Positions 37,284 to 46,718 of a stretch of DNA of 64,000 nt are shown here, in pieces; position 1 is the stretch's first letter; each line of letters starts with the position of its first letter. The stretch lies in the NCBI RefSeq assembly GCF_000154785.2, contig NC_015730.1, forward strand, positions 434,001 to 498,000. Direction: 5' to 3'. Position numbers and translations under genes: made by a program. The stretch comes from Roseobacter litoralis Och 149. GTDB taxonomy: Bacteria; Pseudomonadota; Alphaproteobacteria; Rhodobacterales; Rhodobacteraceae. Under the pieces are notes generated by a model. It made no database searches. It was not told the DNA's origin and worked only from the letters and a program-made list of their open reading frames with translations.

Positions 37284-37586
37284 CGCCTGATCGCTTTCGT
37301 TCCGTCACGCCCGGTAAATTATATACCCATTGGCACCGCACCAAAGCCTGTTGACCCGCAGCCTGTTTCGCTTGCAGCGTGCCGTGTCCCGTTGGTCATG
37401 ACTGTTCTGTCAGATGCATGTCGTGCGCACAGAGCGTATTAGAGTTGACAATTCTGGTATACTAGTCTTCCTTTACGCATCGATACACGACACCTTGTCA
37501 GGGAGGGGGCCGTGCGCTGCCAATGATCTGGCAGCTCACAAGGCGTACCGGCGGGTGTCACTGAGATAAAACCAAGGGAGGACATC
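37284..37586 (+). promoter_or_regulatory. TRAP operon promoter region with GntR operator
   Basis: 303 bases without a gene. CTGGTATACTAG at 37454-37465 is a near copy of the two sites at 36149-36180, and TTGACA at 37445-37450 directly precedes it, so a bound repressor would cover the promoter. The rest, including 37290-37440, shows nothing recognisable. Confidence 0.6.
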
Positions 37587-38567
37587 ATGTTCAATGCACT
37601 AACCAAATCATTTGCGGGCGCTGTGGCGCTCGCTGTCGTGGCAAGCGTCGCAAGCGCGGACAACTGGCGCGGCTGGAATATCCACGTCGACGGTTATCCA
37701 AACACCGTAGCCATGGACAAATTTGCAGAGCTGCTTGCTGTGAAAACAGACGGCGAATACACGTTGCAGATGTTCCACGGCGGCACATTGGGCAGCCAGC
37801 CCGACGCCGTCGAGCAGGTGCGCGCAGGCGCGCTGGAAATCGGCAACTTCAACCTGGGCCCCATCGGGCCGATTGTCCCGGCGGCGAATGTTGTCTCACT
37901 GCCCTTTATTTTCAAAGACGTCCCGCACATGTTCCGTGTGCTCAACGGCGAAGCCGGTGCGACAATTGCAGCGGGTATGGCCGAAAAAGGTCTTCAGCCG
38001 CTGGCATGGTATGATGCGGGCGCGCGGTCCTTTTACAACGGTGATAAACCGATCAACACGCCAGCCGATGTCGAAGGCATGAAGGTACGCGTGATGAACA
38101 ACGAACTGTTCACAGGCATGATCGCCGAGCTTGGCGGCAACCCATCCCCGATGGCATTTGCTGAGGTATATCAAGCGCTGAAAACCGGTGTTGTGGATGG
38201 AGCCGAAAACAACTGGCCGTCTTACGAATCCACGGGGCACTTTGAAGTTGCAGGGTATTATTCACTGTCACAACACCTGATCATCCCCGAATGCATCTGC
38301 ATGAACATCGGTACGTTCAACAGCCTGTCGCCAGAGATGAAAACCGCCGTCCTCGAAGCGGCGCAGGAATCCGCGCTTTATCAGCGTGACCTCTGGAACA
38401 AGCGCGAAGCGGCCAGCCGTGCCGCGGTAGAAGCTGCCGGTGTGGTTGTGAACGAAATTGCTGACAAGGCACCGTTCCAGGCTGCAATGACGCCGGTCTA
38501 TGAAGCCTACTTTGAAACCAACCCGGATCTGCGCGCGCTCGTCGAGCTCATTCAGGCCACAGAATAA
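37587..38567 (+). CDS. dctP: TRAP transporter, solute-binding protein (DctP type)
   Basis: 326 residues with a strong GGGAGG ribosome binding site. The signal peptide (MFNALTKSFAGAVALAVVAS) is cleaved near ASA/D. DctP landmarks are the carboxylate-clamping Arg in GMKVRVMNN, FAEVYQALKTGVVDGAENN and the C-terminal helices. Ligands of this family carry a carboxylate, which suits a uronate or sugar acid. It is the first gene of dctP-dctQ-dctM. Confidence 0.92.
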   Translation: MFNALTKSFAGAVALAVVASVASADNWRGWNIHVDGYPNTVAMDKFAELLAVKTDGEYTLQMFHGGTLGSQPDAVEQVRAGALEIGNFNLGPIGPIVPAANVVSLPFIFKDVPHMFRVLNGEAGATIAAGMAEKGLQPLAWYDAGARSFYNGDKPINTPADVEGMKVRVMNNELFTGMIAELGGNPSPMAFAEVYQALKTGVVDGAENNWPSYESTGHFEVAGYYSLSQHLIIPECICMNIGTFNSLSPEMKTAVLEAAQESALYQRDLWNKREAASRAAVEAAGVVVNEIADKAPFQAAMTPVYEAYFETNPDLRALVELIQATE

Positions 38568-38643
38568 TCTGTGTGTTGATCCAAGGTGAAATGGTCTGGC
38601 TCCCAATATCGGGGGCCAGACACCTCCACGGCGGAGAATGCGG

Positions 38644-39171
38644 ATGAGCGACGCGCGGCCCCTTCCTTTTTTCGTAAAACGCATGGCGGCGGTGCTTGAT
38701 ACGCTGGCGTTTGTTTGCCGCATTCTGACCGGAGTGGCATTGGTTTTCCTGACGGTCATATTCGGCTGGTTGGTTTTTGGACGCTACGTGTTGAACGCCA
38801 CACCCACATGGGTGGAACAGATGGCGCTGCTGCTCGTGATGCTGATCGCTTTTCTGGGCGCAGCCGTCGGTGTGCATGAAAACACCCATCTGTCCGTCTC
38901 GCTGTTGCGCAGCGCTGTTCCGCCACGGGTGCGCAGCTTTTTTGTTGTGCTGTCGGATGTGCTCATGGCCGGTTTTGGCGGGCTCATGCTGTGGTACGGC
39001 GCACAGCTCACGATTTTCAAATGGGGGTCGCTGATCCCTCTGATCCAACTGCCCGAAGGGTTGCGATCGCTCCCGCTGACCATCGGCGGCGGGCTGATAC
39101 TCATTTTCTCGGTTGGTCATCTTATCCGCCTGTTTTTGGGCGTGGATGACCGCAGTGACAGTATAGAATAG
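38644..39171 (+). CDS. dctQ: TRAP transporter, small permease (DctQ)
   Basis: 175 residues with four hydrophobic helices. ATG 38644 lies 7 nt after GGAG; the ATG at 38638 is only one base from it. Landmarks are ALVFLTVIFGWLVFGRYVLN, then TPTWVEQMALLLVMLIAFLGAAVGVHENTHL, the family signature. It pairs with DctM in the inner membrane. Confidence 0.9.
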   Translation: MSDARPLPFFVKRMAAVLDTLAFVCRILTGVALVFLTVIFGWLVFGRYVLNATPTWVEQMALLLVMLIAFLGAAVGVHENTHLSVSLLRSAVPPRVRSFFVVLSDVLMAGFGGLMLWYGAQLTIFKWGSLIPLIQLPEGLRSLPLTIGGGLILIFSVGHLIRLFLGVDDRSDSIE

Positions 39172-39180
39172 GGATTTACC

Positions 39181-40464
39181 GTGGGCATTTTGGTTCTTTT
39201 GGGGGCATTCGCGCTCTGTGTCGTGATCGGCACGCCTGTTGCTTTCGCGCTCGGTATCTCTGCCATTGTTGCCTTCTGGTACGAAGGCTTGCCCCTGATG
39301 ATCGGTTTCCAAAGGATCGTGAGCGGGATCAATGTCTTTGCGCTGATGGCGATCCCATTTTTCATCTTCGCGGGCGAATTGATGTTCCATGGCGGCATTG
39401 CCATGCGTCTGGTCAAATTCGCATCTGCTGCCGTTGGTGCCGTGCGCGGCGGGCTGGGCATCGTCAATGTTTTCTCGTCGATGCTGTTTGGCGGCATTTC
39501 TGGTTCGGCGATTGCTGATATTTCCGCGCTTGGATCCATTCTGGTCCCGGTGATGAAAGAAAAAGGCTATGATGCGGATTATGCCGTTAACGTCACGGTG
39601 ACGTCTTCCATCGCTGGCATCATCATTCCGCCCAGTCACAACATGATCATCTTTGCCATTGCGGCAGGGGGCGGCATTTCAATCTCAAAACTCTTTCTGG
39701 CCGGTGTCGTACCCGGTATTCTGATGTGCTTTTGCCTCGCATTGGCGGCCTATCTGGTGGCGGTGAAACGTGGCTATCAGGCCGAACAGTTTCCCGGCTG
39801 GACAGCACTTGTGATGGCATTCTTTGGGGCGATACCGGGTCTGTTGACGGCTGTGATCATCGTCGGCGGCGTCTTGTCCGGTGTTTTCACTGTGACCGAG
39901 TCGGGGGCATTTGGGGCTCTTTACGCGTTTTTCGTCACCTTGTTGGTCTATCGTTCGATCACGTGGCTCAAATTCCGCACGGCGGTGACGCAGGCGGTCA
40001 AGACAACGGCCATGGTCATGATCCTGATCGCTTGCGCCGGGGCCTTTGCCTATATGCTGACGTTTTATCAGGTGCCGCTGAAGACGGTGGACCTTTTGAC
40101 CGGCATGACGGAAAATCCGATCCTGATATTGCTGATGATCAACCTCATCCTGCTGGTGCTGGGCATGATCATGGACATGGCAGCCCTCATCCTGATCTGC
40201 ACGCCGATCTTCCTGCCGGTCGCCCACAGTCTGGGGATTGACCCGCTTCAATTCGGGATGATCCTGCTGGTCAATCTGGGGCTTGGCTTGTGCACGCCGC
40301 CCGTCGGATCGTGCCTTTTCGTCGGCTGCGCTGTTGGGAAACTGCCGATGGAGAAGGCGGTTCGCACCATCTGGCCATTTTACATCGCGATTCTCATCGC
40401 GCTGTTGCTGATTACCTTTGTGCCTGCCATCTCGCTGACGCTGCCCAACTGGGTTGCGGGCTGA
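39181..40464 (+). CDS. dctM: TRAP transporter, large permease (DctM)
   Basis: 427 residues, about twelve membrane segments, GTG start 9 bp after dctQ. PFFIFAGELMFHGGIAMRL, NVFSSMLFGGISGSAIADISALGSI and MDMAALILICTPIFLPVA are conserved DctM blocks. It forms the sodium-coupled channel. It is the last gene of the TRAP set; a hairpin without a T tract follows at 40473-40498 (GGCCCCGCACG / CGTGCAGGGCC). Confidence 0.93.
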   Translation: MGILVLLGAFALCVVIGTPVAFALGISAIVAFWYEGLPLMIGFQRIVSGINVFALMAIPFFIFAGELMFHGGIAMRLVKFASAAVGAVRGGLGIVNVFSSMLFGGISGSAIADISALGSILVPVMKEKGYDADYAVNVTVTSSIAGIIIPPSHNMIIFAIAAGGGISISKLFLAGVVPGILMCFCLALAAYLVAVKRGYQAEQFPGWTALVMAFFGAIPGLLTAVIIVGGVLSGVFTVTESGAFGALYAFFVTLLVYRSITWLKFRTAVTQAVKTTAMVMILIACAGAFAYMLTFYQVPLKTVDLLTGMTENPILILLMINLILLVLGMIMDMAALILICTPIFLPVAHSLGIDPLQFGMILLVNLGLGLCTPPVGSCLFVGCAVGKLPMEKAVRTIWPFYIAILIALLLITFVPAISLTLPNWVAG

Positions 40465-40472
40465 AATCGTTC

Positions 40473-40498
40473 GGCCCCGCACGTGATCGTGCAGGGCC
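40473..40498. terminator. Hairpin between convergent dctM and glyA
   Basis: GGCCCCGCACG, loop TGAT, CGTGCAGGGCC: an 11-bp stem with one mismatch, 8 bp after dctM and 9 bp from the glyA stop. No T run is present on either side. It may serve both genes weakly or act with Rho. Confidence 0.45.
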
Positions 40499-40507
40499 GT
40501 CTGGTGC

Positions 40508-41803
40508 TTAGAGGTTTGGATACATTGGGAAGCGGGCGCACATCTCTGCGACCTCGGCTTTGACCTTGGCCTCCACCGCACCGTTGTTTTCCTCGCCATT
40601 GGCGGCAAGGCCGTCGACAACTTCGATGATCCAATCCGCGATCTGGCGAAACTCCGGCTCACCGAAACCGCGCGTCGTCCCGGCCGGGCTGCCCAGACGG
40701 ATGCCGGAAGTCACCATCGGTTTTTCCGGATCAAACGGCACGCCGTTTTTGTTGCAGGTGATATGTGCGCGCCCCAGCGCCTTTTCGGTCGCGTTGCCCT
40801 TCACGCCTTTGGGGCGCAGATCGACCAGCACCACATGCGTGTCCGTACCATGCGTGATCGTGTCCAACCCGCCCTTGATCAGCTGATCCGACAGCGCCTG
40901 CGCGTTGCTTATGACCTGCTTTGTGTAGGACTTGAAATCTGGCCGCAACGCTTCGCCAAAGGCAACGGCCTTGGCGGCGATCACATGCATCAGCGGACCG
41001 CCCTGAATGCCGGGGAAGATGGCGGAATTGAACTTTTTCGCCAGTGCCTCGTCGTTTGTCAGGATCATGCCGCCGCGCGGGCCGCGCAGGGTCTTATGCG
41101 TCGTCGTGGTGGCCACATGCGCATGCGGGAAGGGCGAGGGATGCTCGCCCGCGGCCACGAGACCGGCAAAATGCGCCATGTCCACATGAAGATACGCGCC
41201 CACCATATCAGCGATTTCGCGCATCCGGGCAAAGTCGATCTGGCGCGGGATAGCAGAGCCCCCGGCGATGATCAGCTTGGGCTGGTGCTCTTTGGCGAGG
41301 GCTTCGACCTGTTCATAGTCCAGCAGGTTGTCTTCGCGGCGCACGCCGTATTGGATGGCATTGAACCATTTGCCAGACTGGTTCGGTTTTGCCCCATGCG
41401 TCAGGTGACCGCCTGCATCAAGGCTCATGCCCAGAATGGTGTCGCCCGGCTGCAAAAGGGCAGTGAACACGCCCTGATTGGCCTGAGACCCGGAATTCGG
41501 CTGCACATTGGCAAAGCCGCAGTCAAAAAGTTTGCACGCCCGCTCGATGGCGAGGTTTTCAGCCACATCCACGAATTGGCAGCCACCATAATAACGCCGC
41601 CCCGGATATCCTTCGGCGTATTTGTTGGTCATGATCGACCCCTGCGCCTCAAGCACGGCGGCAGAGACGATGTTTTCGGAGGCGATCAGCTCGATCTCGT
41701 CGCGCTGACGGCCCAGTTCATCCGTGATGGAGCCAAAAAGTTCCGGGTCACTGTCAGCAAGTGACTGAGTGAAAAAGCCGGGGGCGCGGTGGGGGGCGTT
41801 CAT
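40508..41803 (-). CDS. glyA: Serine hydroxymethyltransferase
   Basis: 431 residues. It interconverts serine and glycine with tetrahydrofolate. The PLP lysine lies in [15 protein letters not shown] (about residue 240). [18 protein letters not shown] and [16 protein letters not shown] are family hallmarks, and the length is standard. AGGGAG precedes the start. The 182 bp upstream hold an imperfect ACTAGA / TCTAGT repeat (41889-41913), but I see no glycine riboswitch. Confidence 0.96.
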   Translation of the reverse strand: MNAPHRAPGFFTQSLADSDPELFGSITDELGRQRDEIELIASENIVSAAVLEAQGSIMTNKYAEGYPGRRYYGGCQFVDVAENLAIERACKLFDCGFANVQPNSGSQANQGVFTALLQPGDTILGMSLDAGGHLTHGAKPNQSGKWFNAIQYGVRREDNLLDYEQVEALAKEHQPKLIIAGGSAIPRQIDFARMREIADMVGAYLHVDMAHFAGLVAAGEHPSPFPHAHVATTTTHKTLRGPRGGMILTNDEALAKKFNSAIFPGIQGGPLMHVIAAKAVAFGEALRPDFKSYTKQVISNAQALSDQLIKGGLDTITHGTDTHVVLVDLRPKGVKGNATEKALGRAHITCNKNGVPFDPEKPMVTSGIRLGSPAGTTRGFGEPEFRQIADWIIEVVDGLAANGEENNGAVEAKVKAEVAEMCARFPMYPNL

Positions 41804-42027
41804 GGAGGCATCTCCCTTGTGTGAATAGGTTGCAGTCGGTTTCGTATCGGAAACTAGGACGCGGGCAAAGCTGGTAAAGCGACGCTCGACTAGAAATATG
41901 CGTCGTGTCTAGTGATCCTGCGCGCGCCTTGCAATCATGCAGCGGATAAATTCAGTCGGCCAACGCTGGTCAACCGAACAGAGATGTGGTTGTTTTGAGG
42001 TCCAAAGACCCCGATCGGAAACCTGTC

Positions 42028-42789
42028 ATGACCAGCAAGATCGCCTTTACTGCCAGTCGGGCGGATGTCGCGCAGACGGCCCGAGCAGCGCTTGTCACCC
42101 GCTATGGTAATGTCGATGTTCAAGAGGCGGATGTCATTGTCGCATTGGGGGGCGATGGTTTCATGCTGCAAACACTTCATGCGACGCAGGATCACCCGGC
42201 ACCTGTCTACGGGATGAACCGGGGGACCATTGGTTTTTTGATGAATGCCTATGCAGAAAGCGACTTGCCCGCCCGTCTCGCGGACGCCGAGGAAGAGGTT
42301 ATCAACCCGCTGGCCATGATCGCGACCTGCGCGGATGGATCAACCACCAAGGCGCTGGCGATCAACGAGGTTTCCCTGCTGCGCACCGGTCCGCAGGCGG
42401 CCAAGCTGCGGGTGACGATTGATGGCCGGTTGCGCATGGCTGAACTGGTCTGTGATGGCGCCTTGTTGAGCACGCCCGCAGGGTCCACCGCCTATAATTA
42501 CTCGGCACACGGGCCAATTTTGCCCATCGGGTCGGCGGTGCTGGCGCTGACTGCGATGAGCGCTTTTCGCCCAAGACGCTGGCGGGGGGCCCTCTTGCCG
42601 CAGGATGCAACGGTGCGCTTTGATGTGCTGGAGCATGACAAACGCCCGGTTATGGCCGAAGCCGACGCACAGTCCGTTATGGACGTGACCTCGGTCGAAA
42701 TCCGCTCTGAGCCATCGGTGGCGCATCGCATTCTGTTTGATCCGGGCCATGGCCTTGAGGAACGTCTCATCAATGAGCAATTCACCTGA
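42028..42789 (+). CDS. nadK: NAD kinase
   Basis: 253 residues from ATG 42028 ([16 protein letters not shown]); the frame is open to 41986 but the added residues are not family-like. [11 protein letters not shown] holds the GGDG phosphate motif, and INEVSLLR and [16 protein letters not shown] are the second and third conserved blocks. It makes NADP from NAD and ATP. The short form without an N-terminal extension is usual in this group. Its stop overlaps the next gene by one base (TGATG). Confidence 0.93.
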   Translation: MTSKIAFTASRADVAQTARAALVTRYGNVDVQEADVIVALGGDGFMLQTLHATQDHPAPVYGMNRGTIGFLMNAYAESDLPARLADAEEEVINPLAMIATCADGSTTKALAINEVSLLRTGPQAAKLRVTIDGRLRMAELVCDGALLSTPAGSTAYNYSAHGPILPIGSAVLALTAMSAFRPRRWRGALLPQDATVRFDVLEHDKRPVMAEADAQSVMDVTSVEIRSEPSVAHRILFDPGHGLEERLINEQFT

Positions 42790-44006
42790 TGTTGACGCCT
42801 GATTTTCGCGACCCTGCCCCGCGTGGGCTGTGCACGGACTGTGGGGTATCGCGTTTCAAGGACCCGCGCGCCTGTGGCAAGGCATGTCAGTTCATTGCGC
42901 CGGATTACCCCGCATTGGAAAAGGCTGTGCATGGGCGTACACGTGGTGCAGGCGATGAGACCTTTTTCGGCCCGTTCAAGGCCATGCACCGCGCGCGTAT
43001 GGTGGCCCCTGCGGAGGGTGCGCAGTGGACGGGTATCACGACCGCGCTGGCCGCAGACTTACTGACGCGGGGTCGTGTGGATGCGGTGCTGACGATGGTG
43101 CCGGATGATGCCGACAGCTGGCGGCCGAAGCCTGCGTTGATTACTGAGGCCAGTGATATGGCACGCGCGCGCGGCATGCGTATGGGATATGCGCCGCTGC
43201 TGGCCTTGCTGGAAGAGGCGCAGGCACAGGGGTTCAAACGGCTCGCTGTGATCGGGATTCCCTGCCAGATTTATGCCCTGCGCGCGCTTGAGGCCGATCT
43301 GGGGCTGGAGCGTCTTTACGTCATTGGTACGCCCTGTTCTGACAATACAACGACCGAGAATTTCCACACATTTCTGAAGTTGCTGGATGAAGCCCCTGAA
43401 ACGATCACCTATCTGGAATTTCGCGCAGATTTTAAGGTTGAGTTGCGTTTTACGGATGGGCGCCAACGGCTCATCCCCTTTTTGTCGCTGCCGATTTCTG
43501 ACTTGCCGCGCGATTTCTTTCCGCTGACCTGTCGCACCTGCGTTGATTACACCAACAGTCTGGCGGACATCACCGTCGGCTATATGGGCGGTGAGGGGGA
43601 TCAATGGCTATTGGTACGCAATGCGCGCGGGGCTGAAATGCTGGAAGGGCTGGGCGCGCGCATACACCTGCAAGCGCCGGGATCAGCGGGTAAACGAGCC
43701 AACGCCGTCAAAGGTTTTATCGCCAATACGGCGCGGGCGGCGGGCGGGTTGCCCTTGCGCCGCATGCCTGACTGGCTGCGACCGATCGTCAGTTGGCTGC
43801 AACCCCGTATCGGGCCGCGCGGTCTTGAGTTCGCGCGCACGCGGGTCGAGATGAAAGCCGCCGAGACGATCCTGCACCTGCGCCGCGAAGAACCGGCAAA
43901 GATGAAAAATATGGTGCCGGATCACGTCTGGAAGGTGGCAGAACCCTACGATCTGAAGCCTCAGGACGGCGAGCGTGCCACGCAAGCCGACGTTCCAGAA
44001 AAATAG
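42789..44006 (+). CDS. FrhB/BciB-type iron-sulfur flavoprotein (F420 hydrogenase beta-subunit family)
   Basis: 405 residues. The FrhB N- and C-terminal domains are recognised by LCTDCGVSRF plus CGKACQF (C-x2-C and C-x3-C), GIPCQIYALRALE, GTPCSDNTTTENF, CRTCVDYTNSLADITVGYMGG and the C-terminal tail. The same architecture occurs in the ferredoxin-dependent divinyl chlorophyllide reductase BciB and in hydroxymethyl chlorophyll a reductase. No photosynthesis genes lie in the window, so the substrate stays open. Start overlap with nadK suggests translational coupling. The protein would be cytoplasmic and would bind FAD and [4Fe-4S] clusters. Confidence 0.75.
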   Translation: MLTPDFRDPAPRGLCTDCGVSRFKDPRACGKACQFIAPDYPALEKAVHGRTRGAGDETFFGPFKAMHRARMVAPAEGAQWTGITTALAADLLTRGRVDAVLTMVPDDADSWRPKPALITEASDMARARGMRMGYAPLLALLEEAQAQGFKRLAVIGIPCQIYALRALEADLGLERLYVIGTPCSDNTTTENFHTFLKLLDEAPETITYLEFRADFKVELRFTDGRQRLIPFLSLPISDLPRDFFPLTCRTCVDYTNSLADITVGYMGGEGDQWLLVRNARGAEMLEGLGARIHLQAPGSAGKRANAVKGFIANTARAAGGLPLRRMPDWLRPIVSWLQPRIGPRGLEFARTRVEMKAAETILHLRREEPAKMKNMVPDHVWKVAEPYDLKPQDGERATQADVPEK

Positions 44007-44016
44007 CCCTTTGTAT

Positions 44017-44041
44017 GGAACCCATGGCCTGATGGCGCGTT
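44017..44041 (+). promoter_or_regulatory. Candidate general-stress (EcfG-type) promoter of csbD
   Basis: GGAAC (44017-44021), 16 bp, CGTT (44038-44041) matches the alphaproteobacterial EcfG consensus GGAAC-N16/17-CGTT. It lies 72 bp before csbD, a gene class often under stress sigma control. It is close enough to the preceding gene end that only csbD would be driven by it. Confidence 0.45.
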
Positions 44042-44113
44042 GATCATGTGAACGACGCGTAGAGAGCACGCGTTTCACTCAACTGAGACTGTTTCAGATG
44101 AAGGAGAGACACC

Positions 44114-44323
44114 ATGAATTGGGACGTAATCAAAGGCAACTGGTCACAAATGACAGGCGAGATCAAATCGCAATGGGGCGATTTAACGGATGACGAAATC
44201 CAGAAAGCCGCCGGTGAACGGGAACGCTTTGTGGGCCTTATCCAGGAGCGCTACGGTTTGGCGAAATCCGATGCGGAAGTGCAAGTCGACAAGTTCCTCG
44301 CCAATCTAAAAGACGCCGCCTGA
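44114..44323 (+). CDS. CsbD family stress-response protein
   Basis: 69 residues. The CsbD signature MNWDVIKGNWSQMTGEIKSQ, then WGDLTDDEIQKAAGER and ERYGLAKSDAEVQVDKFL, spans the whole chain. The molecular role is unknown; relatives are induced by general stress. Ribosome binding site AAGGAGAG. It is monocistronic, flanked by an EcfG-like promoter motif and an intrinsic terminator. Confidence 0.92.
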   Translation: MNWDVIKGNWSQMTGEIKSQWGDLTDDEIQKAAGERERFVGLIQERYGLAKSDAEVQVDKFLANLKDAA

Positions 44324-44346
44324 TCACTGGCGCATATCTCACTAGC

Positions 44347-44374
44347 AGCAGTCCCATAGGGGGCTGCTTTTTTT
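44347..44374 (+). terminator. Intrinsic terminator after csbD
   Basis: AGCAGTCCC (44347-44355), loop ATAG, GGGGCTGCT (44360-44368), nine base pairs with one G-U, then TTTTTT. It lies 23 bp after the stop. Confidence 0.9.
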
Positions 44375-44395
44375 CGTCCAAACCAGCGGAAGCTA

Positions 44396-46288
44396 TCAGC
44401 CCTTGGCGTATCCGATCGTTTGCAGCGCATCCTTGATTTCATCCAGAATGGCCGGGTCATCTATGGTCGCGGGCAGTTTAAACTCCTGACTATCCGCGAT
44501 TTTGACGACGGTTGCGCGCAGGATCTTGCCAGAGCGGGTCTTGGGCAGGCGATCCACAACCAGTGCATTTTTGAACGCCGCTACGGGGCCAATTTTGTCC
44601 CGGATCAACTTGACGCATTCGGTGGTGATTTCGCCATGGGGTCGGTTGACGCCTTTGGTCAGGCAGACAAGACCAAGGGGGGATTGCCCTTTCAATTGAT
44701 CACTCACACCGACGACCGCGCATTCCGCCACATCAGGGTGGCTGGCGAGCACCTCTTCCATGGCACCCGTGGACAAGCGGTGGCCTGCGACGTTAATCAC
44801 ATCATCGGTGCGCGCCATGATATAAAGATATCCGTCGTCATCAATCATGCCTGCATCACCGGTTTCGTAATATCCGGGAAAGGCGTTGAGGTAGCTTTTC
44901 TTGTAGCGATCCGCAGCGTTCCACAGGGTTGGCAATGTGCCGGGTGGCAGCGGCAGTTTGATCGCGATGGCACCCAATTCGCCGGGCTTTTGCGGATGCC
45001 CTGCTTCGTCAAGGATTTGCACGTCATACCCCGGCATCGCGACCGTGGGGGAGCCGATCTTGACCGGCAGCGCCTCAAGACCCGCCGGGTTGCCCGCGAT
45101 GGTCCAACCCGTTTCGGTCTGCCACCAATGATCATAGACAGGCACGTTCAGAATATCCTGCGCCCATTCAATGGTATCGGGGTCAGCACGCTCGCCCGCC
45201 AGATAGAGGGACCGCAGGCAAGACAGATCATATTTTTCCCGCTCCAGCCCCTTGGGGTCTTCGCGTTTTACCGCGCGGATCGCTGTCGGGGCGGTGAAAA
45301 AGCTGCGCACGTTATGTTCAGAGATCACACGCCAAAAGGTGCCTGCGTCCGGCGTGCCCACGGGTTTCCCTTCAAACACGACGGTCGTATTCCCGTGGAC
45401 CAAGGGCCCATAGCAGATATAGCTGTGGCCAACGACCCAACCCACATCCGAGGCGGCCCAAAAGACGTCCCCGGGGTCTACGTCATAGATATTTTTCATC
45501 GTCCAGTTCAGCGCGACCAGATGACCGCCGGTCGGTCTGACCACACCTTTTGGCGCGCCCGTCGTGCCAGACGTATAGAGGATGTAGGCCGGGTGGTTGC
45601 CCTCGACCGGGACACAGTCGGCGGGCGGTACACCGTTTTGGGCGTCGTACCAGTCAAGATCGCGACCGGGGGTCAACTCGGCCATTTCCTGTTCCCGTTG
45701 CAGGATCAGGCAAAAGTCAGGTTTATGGTCGGCCATTTCGATGGCGCCATCCAGCAGCGGTTTGTAATGGACCACGCGCCCCGGCTCCAACCCGCAAGAA
45801 GCGGCCAGTATTGCTTTGGGCTGACAATCATCAATGCGCACGGCCAGTTCGTTCGCAGCAAACCCGCCAAAGACGACAGAATGCACCGCACCGATGCGCG
45901 CGCAGGCCAGCATCGCCTCCAGCGCTTCGGGGATCATCGGCATGTAGATGATGACGCGGTCGCCCTTGCCAACACCTTGGGCAACCATCGCACCGGCCAA
46001 GGAGGCCACCTTGGTTTGCAGATCGGCATAGCTGAGCGTGGATTTCGTGCCGGTGATGGGGCTGTCGTATATAATCGCCGCCTGCGCACCGCGCCCGGCA
46101 GCCACGTGGCGGTCAACTGCGTTGTAACAGCCGTTGACCAGCCCGTCCGCGTACCATTCGTAAATATGCTCTTCGCGATCAAACAGCGCCCTGGACGGTT
46201 TGCGCTCCCAGTCGATGGCGTCGGCTGCCTGCATCCAAAAGGCTTCGGGGTCTTCCAGACTGGCCCGGTAAATGTCTTGATATCTCAT
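44396..46288 (-). CDS. prpE: Propionyl-CoA synthetase
   Basis: 630 residues from ATG 46288 with CAGGGG upstream. It activates propionate with ATP and CoA. The acetyl-CoA synthetase N-terminus (MRYQDIYRASLEDPEAFW) is followed by PAYILYTSGTTGAPKGVVR (P-loop), the YDHWWQTETGW adenylate motif and the C-terminal catalytic Lys in KTRSGKILRATV. The order GxVxRPTGGHLVAL and the overall length fit PrpE better than acetyl-CoA synthetase. Propionyl-CoA also arises from DMSP and odd-chain breakdown, which suits the DmdB-like gene further right. Confidence 0.9.
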   Translation of the reverse strand: MRYQDIYRASLEDPEAFWMQAADAIDWERKPSRALFDREEHIYEWYADGLVNGCYNAVDRHVAAGRGAQAAIIYDSPITGTKSTLSYADLQTKVASLAGAMVAQGVGKGDRVIIYMPMIPEALEAMLACARIGAVHSVVFGGFAANELAVRIDDCQPKAILAASCGLEPGRVVHYKPLLDGAIEMADHKPDFCLILQREQEMAELTPGRDLDWYDAQNGVPPADCVPVEGNHPAYILYTSGTTGAPKGVVRPTGGHLVALNWTMKNIYDVDPGDVFWAASDVGWVVGHSYICYGPLVHGNTTVVFEGKPVGTPDAGTFWRVISEHNVRSFFTAPTAIRAVKREDPKGLEREKYDLSCLRSLYLAGERADPDTIEWAQDILNVPVYDHWWQTETGWTIAGNPAGLEALPVKIGSPTVAMPGYDVQILDEAGHPQKPGELGAIAIKLPLPPGTLPTLWNAADRYKKSYLNAFPGYYETGDAGMIDDDGYLYIMARTDDVINVAGHRLSTGAMEEVLASHPDVAECAVVGVSDQLKGQSPLGLVCLTKGVNRPHGEITTECVKLIRDKIGPVAAFKNALVVDRLPKTRSGKILRATVVKIADSQEFKLPATIDDPAILDEIKDALQTIGYAKG

Positions 46289-46385
46289 GTCTGGCACCCC
46301 TGCGCTTAGCAATCGCTTATGGTTACGCCCACGTTAAAGCGAGGGCAAGCCTTTGCGAAACATGTATCCGTTTTGCTATTGAGGA

Positions 46386-46643
46386 TCAGCGACGGCCGTT
46401 GTTGTTCAGTGCGTTTTTTACTGCGGCGCGACAATCGCCCGGACTTTCTGGCAGGCAGGTTTGCGGCACATTTCGAACAATGACACTGGTGTGCGTATAG
46501 GTCCCGTTGCGGCCATCCATGACACGACTGCGCAGTTCATAGGTCTGCCCGTCCACCACAATGCTCCCGTATTTTTCCTCTATAACCTCGGCGCAGCCTG
46601 CCAGAACCACAGCAGCAACCAACACCCACTTCCATGCTTGCAT
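46386..46643 (-). CDS. Small lipoprotein, paralogue of its neighbour
   Basis: 85 residues from ATG 46643, with AGGAGAG seven bases upstream. The signal MQAWKWVLVAAVVLAGC ends in the lipobox LAGC. The mature part (AEVIEEKYGSIVVDGQTYEL) shares VIEE, YE-x-R-x-R, GRNG, H-S-x-V and SPGDC with the protein encoded 75 bp upstream. Its two non-lipid cysteines (TCLPESPGDC) could form a disulfide. Function unknown. Confidence 0.75.
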   Translation of the reverse strand: MQAWKWVLVAAVVLAGCAEVIEEKYGSIVVDGQTYELRSRVMDGRNGTYTHTSVIVRNVPQTCLPESPGDCRAAVKNALNNNGRR

Positions 46644-46718
46644 GATACATCTCTCCTTGTAATGCTGGTCGCTGTGACGCGGCACACGTACCGTTTTATT
46701 TATCGCCAAAAGCCGCTA

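Noticed and set aside
44420..46309. 629-codon open frame on the plus strand opposite prpE
   Set aside because: It mirrors prpE exactly, has no recognisable motifs or ribosome binding site, and its composition (many His, Arg, Gln) is that of an antisense shadow in a GC-rich gene.
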